Below the pieces are notes generated by a model that worked only from the letters and a program-made list of their open reading frames with translations, was not told the DNA's origin and made no database searches. DNA of 64,000 bases, taken from positions 604,026 to 668,025 of the forward strand of contig NZ_MQUQ01000015.1 in assembly GCF_001953865.1 (NCBI RefSeq), given 5' to 3'. The stretch comes from Amycolatopsis coloradensis (GTDB taxonomy: Bacteria; Actinomycetota; Actinomycetes; Mycobacteriales; Pseudonocardiaceae). Of the stretch, positions 25,784-35,185 are shown in pieces (within the stretch, counting starts at the first letter, position 1; each line of letters opens with the position of its first letter). Both the position numbers and the translations under genes were made by a program.

Positions 25784-26440
25784 ATGGTGATCCTGGCGAT
25801 CGGCGGCGTGGGCAGGCCCGTGCGCGCGCTGGATCCGGGCGAAAACGAGACGTGGGTGACGGTCGAGCAGTTCGAGCGGGTGCTCGACGCGGTGACCGGC
25901 TGTGAAGACGTCGGGCTCACCTTCGACGACGGCAACTCCTCCGACGTCGAGATCGCGCTGCCGCGGCTGGTCGAGCGCGATCTCACGGCGGAGTTCTTCC
26001 CCCTGGCCGGCCGCATCGGCCAGCGGGGCTTCATCGACGCCGACGGCCTTCGCGAACTGGTCGAGGCGGGGATGTCGATCGGTTCGCACGGCTGGGAACA
26101 CCGGGACTGGCGGCGGCTCGACGGCAGGCACGCCCGGCGCGAACTCGAAGTCGCGCCGAAGCTGCTCGCCGACTTGAGCGGGAAGCCCGTCCGCGCGTAC
26201 GTGCCCCCGTTCGGCGCCTATGACCGGCGGGTGCTCGGCAGGCTCCGGCGTTCCGGTGCGACGAGGATCTACACGACGGAAGGCGGCGCGGCGTCACGCG
26301 ATGGCCTGCTGCGGCCGCGGACCAAGGTCCGGTACGACGTCGACCAGCAGTGGATCGACGGCGTGCTCGGTGACCGGGACCGCCTGTACCGCCGAGCGGG
26401 ACGGATGATGGCCCGAGTATCCAGGCTTGTCCGCCTTTGA
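25784..26440 (+). CDS. Polysaccharide deacetylase (NodB-fold)
   Basis: This 218-residue protein has the NodB metal-binding pattern: VGLTFDDGNSSD (Asp-Asp) followed by SIGSHGWEH (His with second His) and PPFGAYDRRVL. It would remove acetyl or related groups from sugars. ATG 25784 has GAGG 6 bases upstream; a longer reading from 25742 lacks a Shine-Dalgarno. No signal peptide is visible, so it is cytoplasmic or exported by an unknown route. It sits before a chitosanase and 1.8 kb before the exopolysaccharide locus. Confidence 0.83.
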   Translation: MVILAIGGVGRPVRALDPGENETWVTVEQFERVLDAVTGCEDVGLTFDDGNSSDVEIALPRLVERDLTAEFFPLAGRIGQRGFIDADGLRELVEAGMSIGSHGWEHRDWRRLDGRHARRELEVAPKLLADLSGKPVRAYVPPFGAYDRRVLGRLRRSGATRIYTTEGGAASRDGLLRPRTKVRYDVDQQWIDGVLGDRDRLYRRAGRMMARVSRLVRL

Positions 26441-26555
26441 CCGGTTTTCGTCGCATAGTGGGAAAACAACACCCCGCCGGGCCTTGAGAACGGTCATTGA
26501 CGACGGCATTCTGAGCACCCTCGATAAGAAGCTTTATTAACTAAGGGGTGCTGGT

Positions 26556-27227
26556 ATGCGGAAACTGCTCCTGTTCTCGGCGATGGTGGTGGTTGCGGGA
26601 CTCGCCCCCTCGGCGGCCGCCGCTTCGGAAGGCGTCGCGCCACAGGCGGGCCCGACCGCGCAGCAGTTGCTCGCGAAGACCACCGGCTGCAAGCAGATCT
26701 CGAACGGCAAGTACAAGACCGACGACGAAACCGGCCGGACCATCGCGGTCTGCGACGCCGGCGGCGCCGTGTTCTGGAAGGCCGACATGGACATCGACTG
26801 CGACGGGCAGCCGACCCCGCGGTGCAACAAGAACACGGACCCGTGGTTCCAGGACGGCACCGCGTACCCGCGCTCCGACGGCAAGGCGCTGATCGCCGAC
26901 CAGACGCCGTACGTCGTCGTGCCGAGTATCAGCGGCACGTGGAACTTCGAGAAGGCCGGCCTCAAGGGCGCCGGTTCATGCGCGGTCATCCACGGCGGAA
27001 AGGTGCTCTACACCGTCATCGGTGACACCGGCCCGAACGACATCATCGGCGAGGCGTCCTACGCGACCGCGAAAGCGCTGGGCATCAACCCGGACCCGGA
27101 GAACGGTGGTGTCGACTCGGGCGTGACCTACATCTGCTTCAAGAACTCGAAGGTGTCGCCGATCGAGGACCACGGGAAGTCGACTTCGGTCGGGGAGGGG
27201 CTGGCGGCGAAGTTCGTCCAGGGGTGA
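26556..27227 (+). CDS. Secreted chitosanase (GH75)
   Basis: This 223-residue protein has a Sec signal peptide (hydrophobic residues 5-22, likely cleavage in SAAA-ASEG) and a GH75 domain. Identifying pieces are ADMDIDCDGQPTPRCNK with the acid residues of the active site, TDPWFQDGTAYP and TPYVVVPSISGTW. GH75 enzymes cut chitosan. It follows the NodB-type deacetylase, which suggests use of chitinous material, although the two are 115 bases apart. Good Shine-Dalgarno (TAAGGGG). Confidence 0.86.
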   Translation: MRKLLLFSAMVVVAGLAPSAAAASEGVAPQAGPTAQQLLAKTTGCKQISNGKYKTDDETGRTIAVCDAGGAVFWKADMDIDCDGQPTPRCNKNTDPWFQDGTAYPRSDGKALIADQTPYVVVPSISGTWNFEKAGLKGAGSCAVIHGGKVLYTVIGDTGPNDIIGEASYATAKALGINPDPENGGVDSGVTYICFKNSKVSPIEDHGKSTSVGEGLAAKFVQG

Positions 27228-27584
27228 CGGAAGCCGGTCCGTGAAGGCCTCCTTGAGGGACCCAGAGTGCGGCAGGGTGCTGCGCATCGATGTTCCCAAG
27301 TGCTCGTCGTGGACGGAACAAACCTCAAAGCCGTGTCGTCCGATTGACCACTACGGAACATTCCGGCGTTACCGGAAGGCGACCGCGAGGGCGTTTTGGG
27401 CGTGTACGGGAGATCGAGACGAAACCCTTACGTCCTTCCTGTAGCGTTTCGCGCTCCTCGAGCGATGAGTAATTCCCTTGCCGCACAGGCATTCCGCCAA
27501 AAGCAGGCGACTCGCGGGCAGCGGTAACGAACCCGGCCCGGCGTCCGACCAACGGGCAGCGGAACGCGGCTGGAGGAATTCGTC
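27228..27584 (+). promoter_or_regulatory. Long leader/promoter region of the exopolysaccharide operon
   Basis: These 357 bases separate the chitosanase from the first exopolysaccharide gene. The first part holds a half-element of the palindromic family (27241-27261, beginning GTGAAGGCCTCCTTGAG) whose right arm is missing. The remainder lacks a credible gene, and no riboswitch consensus is seen. A GGAGG precedes the first gene. The promoter of the 27.6-44.0 kb operon must lie here. Confidence 0.5.
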
Positions 27585-28901
27585 ATGAAGATCAGTGTCT
27601 TCGGGCTCGGTTACGTCGGTTGTGTGTCGGCGGCGTGCCTGGCGGGGCGTGGGCACGAGGTCGTCGGGGTCGACGTGAACCCGGTGAAGATCGACCTCAT
27701 CTCCGGCGGCAAGGCGCCGGTGGTGGAAGAGCGCATCGGCGAACTCACCGCCGAGGTGGTCGCCAAAGGCATGCTGAGAGCCACCACCGACGTCAGACAG
27801 GCGATCGCGGACAGCGAGGTCTCCCTGATCTGCGTCGGTACCCCGTCGGCGCCGAACGGCAGCCTGTCGACGGCGTTCCTGGAGCGTGTGGCCGAGGAGA
27901 TCGGCGAAGCGCTCAAGACCAAGACGGCGAGGCACACCGTCGTCTTCCGCAGCACCATGTTGCCGGGCACCTGCCTTGACCTGCTGGTCCCCATCCTCGA
28001 GAAGTCGTCCGGCCTCACCGCCGGTGTCGGTTTCGGTGTCGCGGTGAACCCCGAGTTCCTGCGCGAGGGCAGCAGTGTCAGGGACTTCTACGACCCGCCC
28101 AAGACCGTCATCGGCCAGCTCGACGAGGCCAGCGGCGACGTCGTGGCGGCGTTGTACGAAGGGCTTCCCGGCGAGGTTTTCCGTGTCGCGATCCCCGTCG
28201 CCGAGATGACGAAGTACGCCGACAACTCCTTCCACGGGCTCAAGATCGGCTTCGCCAACGAACTCGGCGCGATCTGCCGTGCCCTGGGGCTCGACTCGCA
28301 CCAGGTGATCGACGTCTTCCTCGCCGACCGCAAGCTCAACATCAGCCCCGCCTACCTCCGCCCCGGGTTCGCCTTCGGCGGCTCGTGCCTCCCCAAGGAT
28401 CTGCGTGGCCTGGTCTACGCCGCGCACCGCGCGGACGTCGCCGTCCCGATCCTGTCGCATGTGCTGCCGTCCAACGACGAACACCTCCAGCGTGCCTTCG
28501 ACCTGGTCGCGCGCGCCGGCAAGCGCAAGGTCGGGCTGTTCGGCCTGTCCTTCAAACCCGGCACCGACGACCTCCGCGAGAGCCCGCTGGTCGAGCTGGC
28601 GGAGCGGCTGCTCGGCAAGGGTTACGACCTCCGCATCTACGACGCCAACGTCAGCCTTTCGCGGCTGATGGGCGCGAACCGCGAGTACATCGAGGGCAGG
28701 CTGCCGCATCTCGGCCAGCTGCTGGCAGGCTCCGTCGGCGAGGTCGTCGACCACGCCGAGGTCTGCCTCATCGGCTGCACCGACCCGGACGTCCTCGCGG
28801 CGCTCCCGGCCGGCGGCGGCCACACCATCATCGATCTCGTCCGCGTACCCGACGCCGACCGGCGCCGGACTGAAGAGGGATATGTCGGTCTTGCCTGGTA
28901 A
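27585..28901 (+). CDS. GDP-mannose 6-dehydrogenase (AlgD-like)
   Basis: This 438-residue nucleotide-sugar dehydrogenase carries out the two-step NAD-dependent oxidation of a nucleotide hexose to a uronate. Residues 6-11 are the GLGYVG NAD motif. AlgD-type markers are CVGTPSAPNGSL near residue 86, NPEFLREGSSVRDFYDPPKTVIG, and RPGFAFGGSCLPKD with active Cys268, which is the same position as the catalytic cysteine of Pseudomonas AlgD. UDP-glucose dehydrogenases lack these exact variants. So GDP-mannuronate is the likely product, used in the polymer. Strong Shine-Dalgarno (GGAGG). It overlaps the next gene by 20 bases. Confidence 0.8.
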   Translation: MKISVFGLGYVGCVSAACLAGRGHEVVGVDVNPVKIDLISGGKAPVVEERIGELTAEVVAKGMLRATTDVRQAIADSEVSLICVGTPSAPNGSLSTAFLERVAEEIGEALKTKTARHTVVFRSTMLPGTCLDLLVPILEKSSGLTAGVGFGVAVNPEFLREGSSVRDFYDPPKTVIGQLDEASGDVVAALYEGLPGEVFRVAIPVAEMTKYADNSFHGLKIGFANELGAICRALGLDSHQVIDVFLADRKLNISPAYLRPGFAFGGSCLPKDLRGLVYAAHRADVAVPILSHVLPSNDEHLQRAFDLVARAGKRKVGLFGLSFKPGTDDLRESPLVELAERLLGKGYDLRIYDANVSLSRLMGANREYIEGRLPHLGQLLAGSVGEVVDHAEVCLIGCTDPDVLAALPAGGGHTIIDLVRVPDADRRRTEEGYVGLAW

Positions 28902-30069
28902 AGCTCTCATCCTCGTAGAGAACCTTTCCGTCCCGTTCGATCGCCGTGTCTGGCAGGAGTGCCAGACACTGCGCGACGCGGGCTGGGAAGTCCACGTCAT
29001 CTGTCCACAAGGGACGAAGCGGGACACCGAGGCCGAAGTCACCGTCGACGGCGTCCACATCCTGCGGTATCCGCTGAAGGCCGCCACCGGTGGTCCGGCC
29101 GGGTACGTCCAGGAGTACGGCTCCGCGCTGTGGCACACGCTCCGGCTCGCCCGCAAGGTCGGCCGGGTGGACGTCGTGCACGCCTGCAACCCGCCGGACC
29201 TGCTGTTCCTGGTCGCGCTGTACCTCAAGCGCCAGGGCGCGAAGTTCGTCTTCGACCAGCACGATCTCTGCCCCGAGCTGTACCTCTCGCGCTTCGACCG
29301 CGGCGAGGACTTCCTCTACCGCGCGGTCCGCGCGCTGGAACGCCGCACCTACAAGACAGCCGACGTCGTCATCGCGACCAACGAGAGCTACAAGGACGTC
29401 GCGGTGAAACGCGGCGGCAAGTCGCCGGACGACGTCTTCGTCGTGCGCAGCGCGCCGATGGTCGAGCGCTTCCATCTGGTCCCGGCCGAGCCCGAACTGA
29501 AGAAGGGCAAGCCGCACTTGCTGGCGTACCTCGGCGTGATGGGCCCGCAGGACGGTGTCGACTACGCACTGCGCGCGCTCGCTTCGCTGCGTGACGAGGG
29601 CGGCCGCACCGATTGGCACGCCGTGTTCATCGGTTCCGGTGACGCCTTCGACGCCATGGTGGCGTTGTCCAAGGAACTGAAGCTCGACGACCAGGTCGAG
29701 TTCACCGGCCGGATCTCCGACGAAGATCTACTGCGCTACCTGTCCTCGGCCGACGTCTGCCTGTCGCCGGATCCTCTCAACCCGCTCAACGACGTGTCGA
29801 CCATGAACAAGATCATGGAGTACATGGCGATGAGCCGTCCGATCGTCTCCTTCGAACTGCGGGAGGCCCGGGTTTCGGCGGGCGAGGCCGCGCTGTACGC
29901 GCCGGCGAACGACGAGCCGGAGTTCGCGAAGCTGATCGCGCATCTGCTCGACTCACCGGACCAGCGGGCGGAGATGGGCGAGCTGGGACGGGCGCGCGTC
30001 GCCGGGCCGCTCTCTTGGGAGAACTCCCAGAAAGCCCTGCTCGCGGCCTACGCCGCCGCGGTCCGCTGA
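28882..30069 (+). CDS. Glycosyltransferase family 4-like
   Basis: This 395-residue GT-B glycosyltransferase is of the retaining GT4 type. The N-terminal domain holds GTKRDTEAEV and the C-terminal donor domain ends in an EX7E-type region (NKIMEYMAMSRPIVSFEL). It has no membrane anchor. GAGGG precedes ATG 28882, which lies inside the 3' end of the AlgD-like gene. It probably adds a sugar to the lipid-linked repeat unit of the polymer; donor sugar is not determined. Confidence 0.85.
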   Translation: MSVLPGKALILVENLSVPFDRRVWQECQTLRDAGWEVHVICPQGTKRDTEAEVTVDGVHILRYPLKAATGGPAGYVQEYGSALWHTLRLARKVGRVDVVHACNPPDLLFLVALYLKRQGAKFVFDQHDLCPELYLSRFDRGEDFLYRAVRALERRTYKTADVVIATNESYKDVAVKRGGKSPDDVFVVRSAPMVERFHLVPAEPELKKGKPHLLAYLGVMGPQDGVDYALRALASLRDEGGRTDWHAVFIGSGDAFDAMVALSKELKLDDQVEFTGRISDEDLLRYLSSADVCLSPDPLNPLNDVSTMNKIMEYMAMSRPIVSFELREARVSAGEAALYAPANDEPEFAKLIAHLLDSPDQRAEMGELGRARVAGPLSWENSQKALLAAYAAAVR

Positions 30070-30180
30070 TCGACTTCCCGATCGCGTTTTGAACAAGACT
30101 CGGGCAATCCTGTAACCAACGCCGTGATCTCGCCGACGGGTTTGATGCCGCACGAAAACGCACCGATGGGAGATCCCGGT

Positions 30181-31488
30181 TTGACTGACGATACGGTGCG
30201 CCTGTCCATGATCGGGCAGGTTCTGCGCGGACGGTGGCGGACCCTGGTGGTCCTCGCCGTCCTCGGTGCCCTGGTCGGCGCGGGATCGTCGGTGATCCTT
30301 TCCCCCGGCTACCGGACCACGTCCAGCGTGCTGCTCCAGGGCCCGCGCGAGGCGGACGAACTGCTCACCCAGGCCGAGGTGGCGACCAGCTCGGTCGTCC
30401 TCGACCGGGCCGCCGCCGTTCTCGGCGACGGCGAGACCGGCGCCGATCTGCGGGACAAGGTGGCCACTTCGGTCGCACAGGGCAATGTCATCACCATCGA
30501 GACCACCGGTGACACCGCCGAACAGACGCAGCGGATGGCGGACCAGCTCGCGCAGGAGTTCGTGAAGTACTCCACGCAGATCATCGCCGGTTCCGGCGAC
30601 GCCGCCGTCCAGCTGGCGCAGGAGCGCCGCGAGACGTTGCGCCAGCAGGTCGCGCAGACGAACCAGCGGATCAGCGAACTCTCCGCGAAGGTCAACGAGG
30701 GCAAGACGACCGTGGAGAGCGTCCAGCTCCGCACCGAACTGCAAGGCCTGCGCTCGTCGATCGAGTCGGCGATGTCGAGCCTGAACGCGGCCGACACCGC
30801 CAGCGGTCTCGGCAACATCGTCGTACTGGGCTCGGCCGAGCTGCCGTCCGCGGCCGCGGCACCCACACTGCCGCAGCTCGCCCTCGGCGGCGCGGCGTTG
30901 TTCTTCCTCATCGGCCTGTTCGGGCACCTCTTCACCGCCCGCACCGACCGGCGGCTACGGGACGAAGAGGAGATCGCCGCGGCGCTCGGCGGCCCGGTGC
31001 TGGCCACCCTCGACGTCGTGGACGCGCAGCCCGCCGGGACCGGTCTTCGGGCCAAGCTCCTCCGTGACGACAAGCCGTGGAACACGCCGCGGGTCGACGT
31101 GTTCGCCGACGAGATCGACTCCGACGTCCAGTACCGGCGCCTGGTTTCCCGGCTCCCGCACCGGCGGCTGCTGGTACTGGCCGCCGACGGCGACCACGCC
31201 GGGCAGGCGTCCGCCCGGCGGATCGCCGGTCTCGCCGACCGGTGGTTCACCGTCGTGACGGTGTCCCCGGTGCGGCCCGTCGTCGAAGACACCGATGCGG
31301 AAGGGGTCCTCGTCGTGTCCAGTCTCGGTTCCCGGCCCGCCTGGGAGCTGGTCGGCATCGCCGAAGCCTGCGCCGACGCAGGTCTCGCCGTGGTGGGCAC
31401 CGTGCTGACCCGCCCGGTCCGGCCGACGCGCACCCGGTCCGGCGCCCCCGCTCCTTCCGACCACGAAGCACTGGCAGGTACAGCATGA
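30181..31488 (+). CDS. Wzz-like polysaccharide co-polymerase with degenerate P-loop domain
   Basis: This is a 435-residue protein. Membrane helices at about 21-40 and 233-251 enclose a periplasmic/external loop with coiled-coil stretches (about residues 140-205), the PCP/Wzz plan. The cytoplasmic C-terminal half is a Rossmann/kinase-like domain. Where a BY-kinase has its Walker A, it reads LVLAADGDHAGQASARR with no GKS/T, so it cannot bind ATP classically. I chose the TTG at 30181 with GGGAGA about 7 bases upstream; an upstream GTG (30124) is an alternative. Its stop overlaps the next gene by 4 bases. It would set chain length. Confidence 0.78.
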   Translation: MTDDTVRLSMIGQVLRGRWRTLVVLAVLGALVGAGSSVILSPGYRTTSSVLLQGPREADELLTQAEVATSSVVLDRAAAVLGDGETGADLRDKVATSVAQGNVITIETTGDTAEQTQRMADQLAQEFVKYSTQIIAGSGDAAVQLAQERRETLRQQVAQTNQRISELSAKVNEGKTTVESVQLRTELQGLRSSIESAMSSLNAADTASGLGNIVVLGSAELPSAAAAPTLPQLALGGAALFFLIGLFGHLFTARTDRRLRDEEEIAAALGGPVLATLDVVDAQPAGTGLRAKLLRDDKPWNTPRVDVFADEIDSDVQYRRLVSRLPHRRLLVLAADGDHAGQASARRIAGLADRWFTVVTVSPVRPVVEDTDAEGVLVVSSLGSRPAWELVGIAEACADAGLAVVGTVLTRPVRPTRTRSGAPAPSDHEALAGTA

Positions 31489-33236
31489 CCAGCGCCGAAA
31501 AAACGAAGTCAGAACCGCTCGTCGACCTTCAGCGACTGGTCGTCTCGGTACGCAGACGCCGTCGCCTGTGGCTGGCCACCGCGCTGGTGGGGTTGATCGC
31601 CGGCGGACTGGTCGCGCTCTTCCTGCCGTCGCCGCCCACCGCGGTGGCGCAGATCCTGGTCATCCACCCCGACGATTCGCCGACCGACAGCGGGACGCTG
31701 ATGCGGACCGACGTCGCCGTGCTCCAGACGACGAAGATCGCCAACGAGGCGCTCAAGAAGCTGAACAGCACCCAGGCGCCGGAGGAGTTCCTCAAGGACT
31801 ACGAAGGGCTGGGCCTGACGAACAATGTCCTCCAGCTGACGGTCAAGGGGAAGACCGAGGACGAGGCCCTGTCCCGCGCGCAGGCGCTTTCCGACGCCTT
31901 CATCACCGAGTACATCGCCCGCAACCAGGCAGCCGCGGCGGCGACCCAGAAAGCCCTGCTGGACCAGCGCAACCAGGCCCAGAACGAGCTGACCACGATC
32001 GAAGGCGGAATCGTCGCCGAAGAGGCCAAGGGCCGCAACGCCAATCCCGCCCAGCTGGAGCGGTTCTACTCGCGCCGGGCGGAGCTGAACTCGAAGATCT
32101 CCGACTACGACGGCCGCGCGCAGGAGGCGGGCATCGGCACGCCGAAGGTCGCCGCCGGGACGCAGATCGTGGACGCGCCGCGGATCCTGCCGCGTTCACT
32201 GCTCAAGACCCTCGCCACCGACGCCGGGATCGGCTTCGCGCTGGGACTTCTCGCCGGACTGGCACTCGCCGCCATCACGAGCGTGGTGAAGGACCGGCCG
32301 GTGCTGCGCCGCGAGATCTCTCGGCATCTCGGCGCCTCGGTCATCGCGCAGCTGCCGAAGCCGCCGCGATTCCTGCGGACCTCGCGCGCGGCCACCCGGC
32401 GGCAGCGGGTCGCGGCGACCCTCGTCCGCGCCGCCTCCCGGGAGGGCGGTTCGGTGTCGGTGCTCGACCTCGGCGCCCGCGAGGTCACCGCCGCGCTCGC
32501 CGTCGACATGGCGCGCGAACTGGCGGAGAGGGGGCCGGTCTCACTCGTCGACGACCTGCCGAAGGTGAAGCTCCGCGAGCTGGTGGGCGAAAGCCCGGTG
32601 CGGGTGCTGGAGCGCGGCGACGTGCCGATGGCGGGCAAGGAACGCCGCATCGGCGTCGGGTCGATCGAACCGGGGACGGCGTGGACCGACCTCGAATTCC
32701 TCGGCCGGGAGACGATCCTCGTCGTCCAGACCGGGTACGCGAACACCGAATGGCTGCACACCGTCGCGCGGCAGCTGGCCGACCGGCGGATCCCGATCCT
32801 CGGGGTCGTCGTGGTGGATCCCGATCCGCGTGACCACACCGACGGGACGCTGTGGGACGGCCTGCACACCGCGTTGCGCGGACGCGGCAGTGCGCTGCCG
32901 GAGCCGCAGCCCGTGCCCGCGCGGCCGGTGACGCCCGCCCGCCAGGTCATGCCGGAACGCAAGCCCGTGGCCGAGCGGGTCGCCAGGCCCGCGCCGAAAC
33001 CGGTCGAGATGTTCCCCGACGAGGACGCCCCGGTGCGACGGCTTTCGAGGGTAGCGCCGGTCGAGACGGACGCCGAACGCACCGTCGAGCGGGTGCTGGA
33101 GCCGCCGCGGGAGAAGAAGAGCGTGCGACGCAGGCCTCCGACACCGCACAAGCGGCCCGAAGACCACGACAACAACGCCGATCAGCCGACCAAACGATTC
33201 TCGCCTGTGTCACCGGATAACGCCGAAGCGCTTTAG
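31485..33236 (+). CDS. Wzz-like co-polymerase with degenerate BY-kinase-like domain and Arg/Pro tail
   Basis: This 583-residue protein has membrane helices at about 28-47 and 246-266 with an external domain and coiled-coil between (about 145-210), again the PCP/Wzz layout. Residues 320-470 resemble a tyrosine-kinase/MinD-type fold, but the P-loop position (SVSVLDLGAREVTAALAVDMARELA) has no GK, and VSLVDD marks the second strand. The tail (480-583) is rich in Pro, Arg and Glu and lacks a Tyr cluster. Second member of a co-polymerase pair coupled to the preceding gene (ATGA). Confidence 0.78.
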   Translation: MTSAEKTKSEPLVDLQRLVVSVRRRRRLWLATALVGLIAGGLVALFLPSPPTAVAQILVIHPDDSPTDSGTLMRTDVAVLQTTKIANEALKKLNSTQAPEEFLKDYEGLGLTNNVLQLTVKGKTEDEALSRAQALSDAFITEYIARNQAAAAATQKALLDQRNQAQNELTTIEGGIVAEEAKGRNANPAQLERFYSRRAELNSKISDYDGRAQEAGIGTPKVAAGTQIVDAPRILPRSLLKTLATDAGIGFALGLLAGLALAAITSVVKDRPVLRREISRHLGASVIAQLPKPPRFLRTSRAATRRQRVAATLVRAASREGGSVSVLDLGAREVTAALAVDMARELAERGPVSLVDDLPKVKLRELVGESPVRVLERGDVPMAGKERRIGVGSIEPGTAWTDLEFLGRETILVVQTGYANTEWLHTVARQLADRRIPILGVVVVDPDPRDHTDGTLWDGLHTALRGRGSALPEPQPVPARPVTPARQVMPERKPVAERVARPAPKPVEMFPDEDAPVRRLSRVAPVETDAERTVERVLEPPREKKSVRRRPPTPHKRPEDHDNNADQPTKRFSPVSPDNAEAL

Positions 33237-33249
33237 GGAGCGAAAGTAG

Positions 33250-35178
33250 ATGTGCGGCATCGCAGGGGCCTACCTCTGGCCGGACGGGGGACCGCTCACC
33301 GATCGGCTCACCAAGATCATCGCCCATCGCGGGCCGGACGGGTCGGGGCGGTACGACCACCGTGCCGGGGACGGGGAAGTCCATTTAGGACACCGTCGGC
33401 TGTCGATCGTCGACCTGACCGAGACCGGCGCGCAGCCGATGGTCAAGGACGGCCTCGCGCTGACCTACAACGGTGAGCTGTACAACTCGCCGGAGCTGCG
33501 GAAGGAACTCGAAGCGGCGGGCGTGCGCTTCCGGGGGACGTCCGACACCGAGGTCCTGCTGGAGGCCTGGCGCAAGTGGGGCACCGAGGGTTTGCACCGG
33601 CTTCGCGGCATGTTCGCGTTCGGCGTCTTCGACGAGCGTTCCGGTGAACTCGTGCTGGTGCGTGACCAGCTGGGCATCAAACCGCTGTTCCTGGTGCGCC
33701 GCGGCAAGGGTGTCGCGTTCGCTTCCGAGCTGAAGGCACTGGCCACCGAACTCGGCGGCTCGCTGACCGTCGACGACACCGCGCTCGTCGCCTCCCTGCT
33801 GTACTACTGGGTTCCGGACGGGCGGTGCGCGTTCACCGAGGCGGAGAAGCTGCCGCCGGGCAGCTGGGCGCGGTTCCGGCCGAACGGTGACGTGGAGCGC
33901 GGCACCTTCTGGTCGCTGCGCCAGGTCGCCGAGGAAGGCGCGGCCTACGAGGGCGAGTTCGATCTCAACGCCGTCATCGAGGACTCCACGCGCAAGCACC
34001 TGATGGCCGACGTGCCGGTCGCGACGTTCCTCTCCGGCGGCCTCGACTCCAGCTACCTGACCGCGATCGCCGCGCGCGAGCAACCGGGGATCTCCGCGTA
34101 CACCATCGGTTTCCGGGCCGAGGACGCGAAGTTCGAGGCGATGCCGGACGATCTGATGTACGCGAAGAAGGTCGCCGCGAAGTTCGGGGTCGACCTGCAC
34201 GAGATCGAGATCGCGCCGCAGGTGCTGGACCTGCTGCCGCGGATGACCTATCACCTCGACGAGCCGATCGGCGACCCGGCGGCGATCAACAGCTACCTGA
34301 TCTGCACCGCCGCCCGCGAAGCCGGGGTCAAGGTGATGCTGTCGGGCATGGGCGCCGACGAGCTGTTCGCCGGGTACCGCAAGCATCTCGCGAACAAGAT
34401 CGCCGTGCGGTACCAGCGGGTTCCCGGTCTCGTGCGGCGTCCGGTGGAGTCCCTTGTGGACAGACTGCCGGTGGCGACGTCGAAGCGCGGGTTCCGCTCG
34501 GTCCGGTTCGCCAAGCGGTTCCTCTCGTTCGCGGAACTGCCGGAGGAGACCGCGTTCCGGCGCAGCTACACGATGTACGACCAGGCCGAACTCGTCGGGC
34601 TGCTGAACCCGGACCTCGCGGGCGCCGTCGACGACGTGATCACCGAGCACGCGGACACCTACCACGACAACACGTTGACGGACTTCGTGAACCGCATGTG
34701 CCTCGCCGATTCCCGGCTGTTCCTGCCGGGACTCAACCTCGCCTACACCGACCGGTCGAGTATGGCCGCGTCCACCGAGGTGCGGACGCCGTTCGTCGAC
34801 ATCGAGGTCGTGAAGGCCGCGTTCCGGATCCCCGGCGACAAGAAGATCGTGAAGCGCCAAGGGAAGATGGCGCTCAAGGAAGCGGCGCTGTCGATTCTCC
34901 CCGCCGAGATCGTGCATCGGCCGAAGGGGCTGTTCAGCGCTCCGCTGCGGGCTTGGATGAGCCGCGACCTCGCGCCACTGGTGCGCGAGGTGACGAACGA
35001 AGGCGAATTGGTGAAGGCCGGGTTCCTCCGTCGTGAGGCCCTGCAACGGCTCGTCGACGAAGACGCGTCCGGGCAGCAGGACCGGTCCAAGCATCTCTGG
35101 CACATCTTGACCCTCGAGTACTGGTATCGCGGCGCGATCGCGGCCCGATCCACCCCAGCTCGGCCAGGTGGGTCGTGA
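33250..35178 (+). CDS. asnB: Asparagine synthase-like glutamine amidotransferase
   Basis: This 642-residue protein has an N-terminal Ntn glutaminase domain that starts MCGIAGAYL with catalytic Cys2. The C-terminal synthetase domain has the PP-loop motif SGGLDSS at residues 262-268. Both domains are full length. Enzymes of this family that sit in surface-polysaccharide loci can transfer ammonia onto uronic-acid carboxyls to give uronamides. Since this locus makes a uronate nucleotide, amidation of the polymer is my inference; plain asparagine synthesis cannot be excluded. Strong Shine-Dalgarno GGAG. Confidence 0.8.
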   Translation: MCGIAGAYLWPDGGPLTDRLTKIIAHRGPDGSGRYDHRAGDGEVHLGHRRLSIVDLTETGAQPMVKDGLALTYNGELYNSPELRKELEAAGVRFRGTSDTEVLLEAWRKWGTEGLHRLRGMFAFGVFDERSGELVLVRDQLGIKPLFLVRRGKGVAFASELKALATELGGSLTVDDTALVASLLYYWVPDGRCAFTEAEKLPPGSWARFRPNGDVERGTFWSLRQVAEEGAAYEGEFDLNAVIEDSTRKHLMADVPVATFLSGGLDSSYLTAIAAREQPGISAYTIGFRAEDAKFEAMPDDLMYAKKVAAKFGVDLHEIEIAPQVLDLLPRMTYHLDEPIGDPAAINSYLICTAAREAGVKVMLSGMGADELFAGYRKHLANKIAVRYQRVPGLVRRPVESLVDRLPVATSKRGFRSVRFAKRFLSFAELPEETAFRRSYTMYDQAELVGLLNPDLAGAVDDVITEHADTYHDNTLTDFVNRMCLADSRLFLPGLNLAYTDRSSMAASTEVRTPFVDIEVVKAAFRIPGDKKIVKRQGKMALKEAALSILPAEIVHRPKGLFSAPLRAWMSRDLAPLVREVTNEGELVKAGFLRREALQRLVDEDASGQQDRSKHLWHILTLEYWYRGAIAARSTPARPGGS

Positions 35179-35185
35179 GCGGCGG

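Noticed and set aside
27585..28901. UDP-glucose 6-dehydrogenase
   Set aside because: The motif variants CVGTPSAPNG, EFLREGSSVRDFYDPP and GFAFGGSCLPKD with Cys268 fit AlgD more closely; kept as AlgD-like with moderate confidence.
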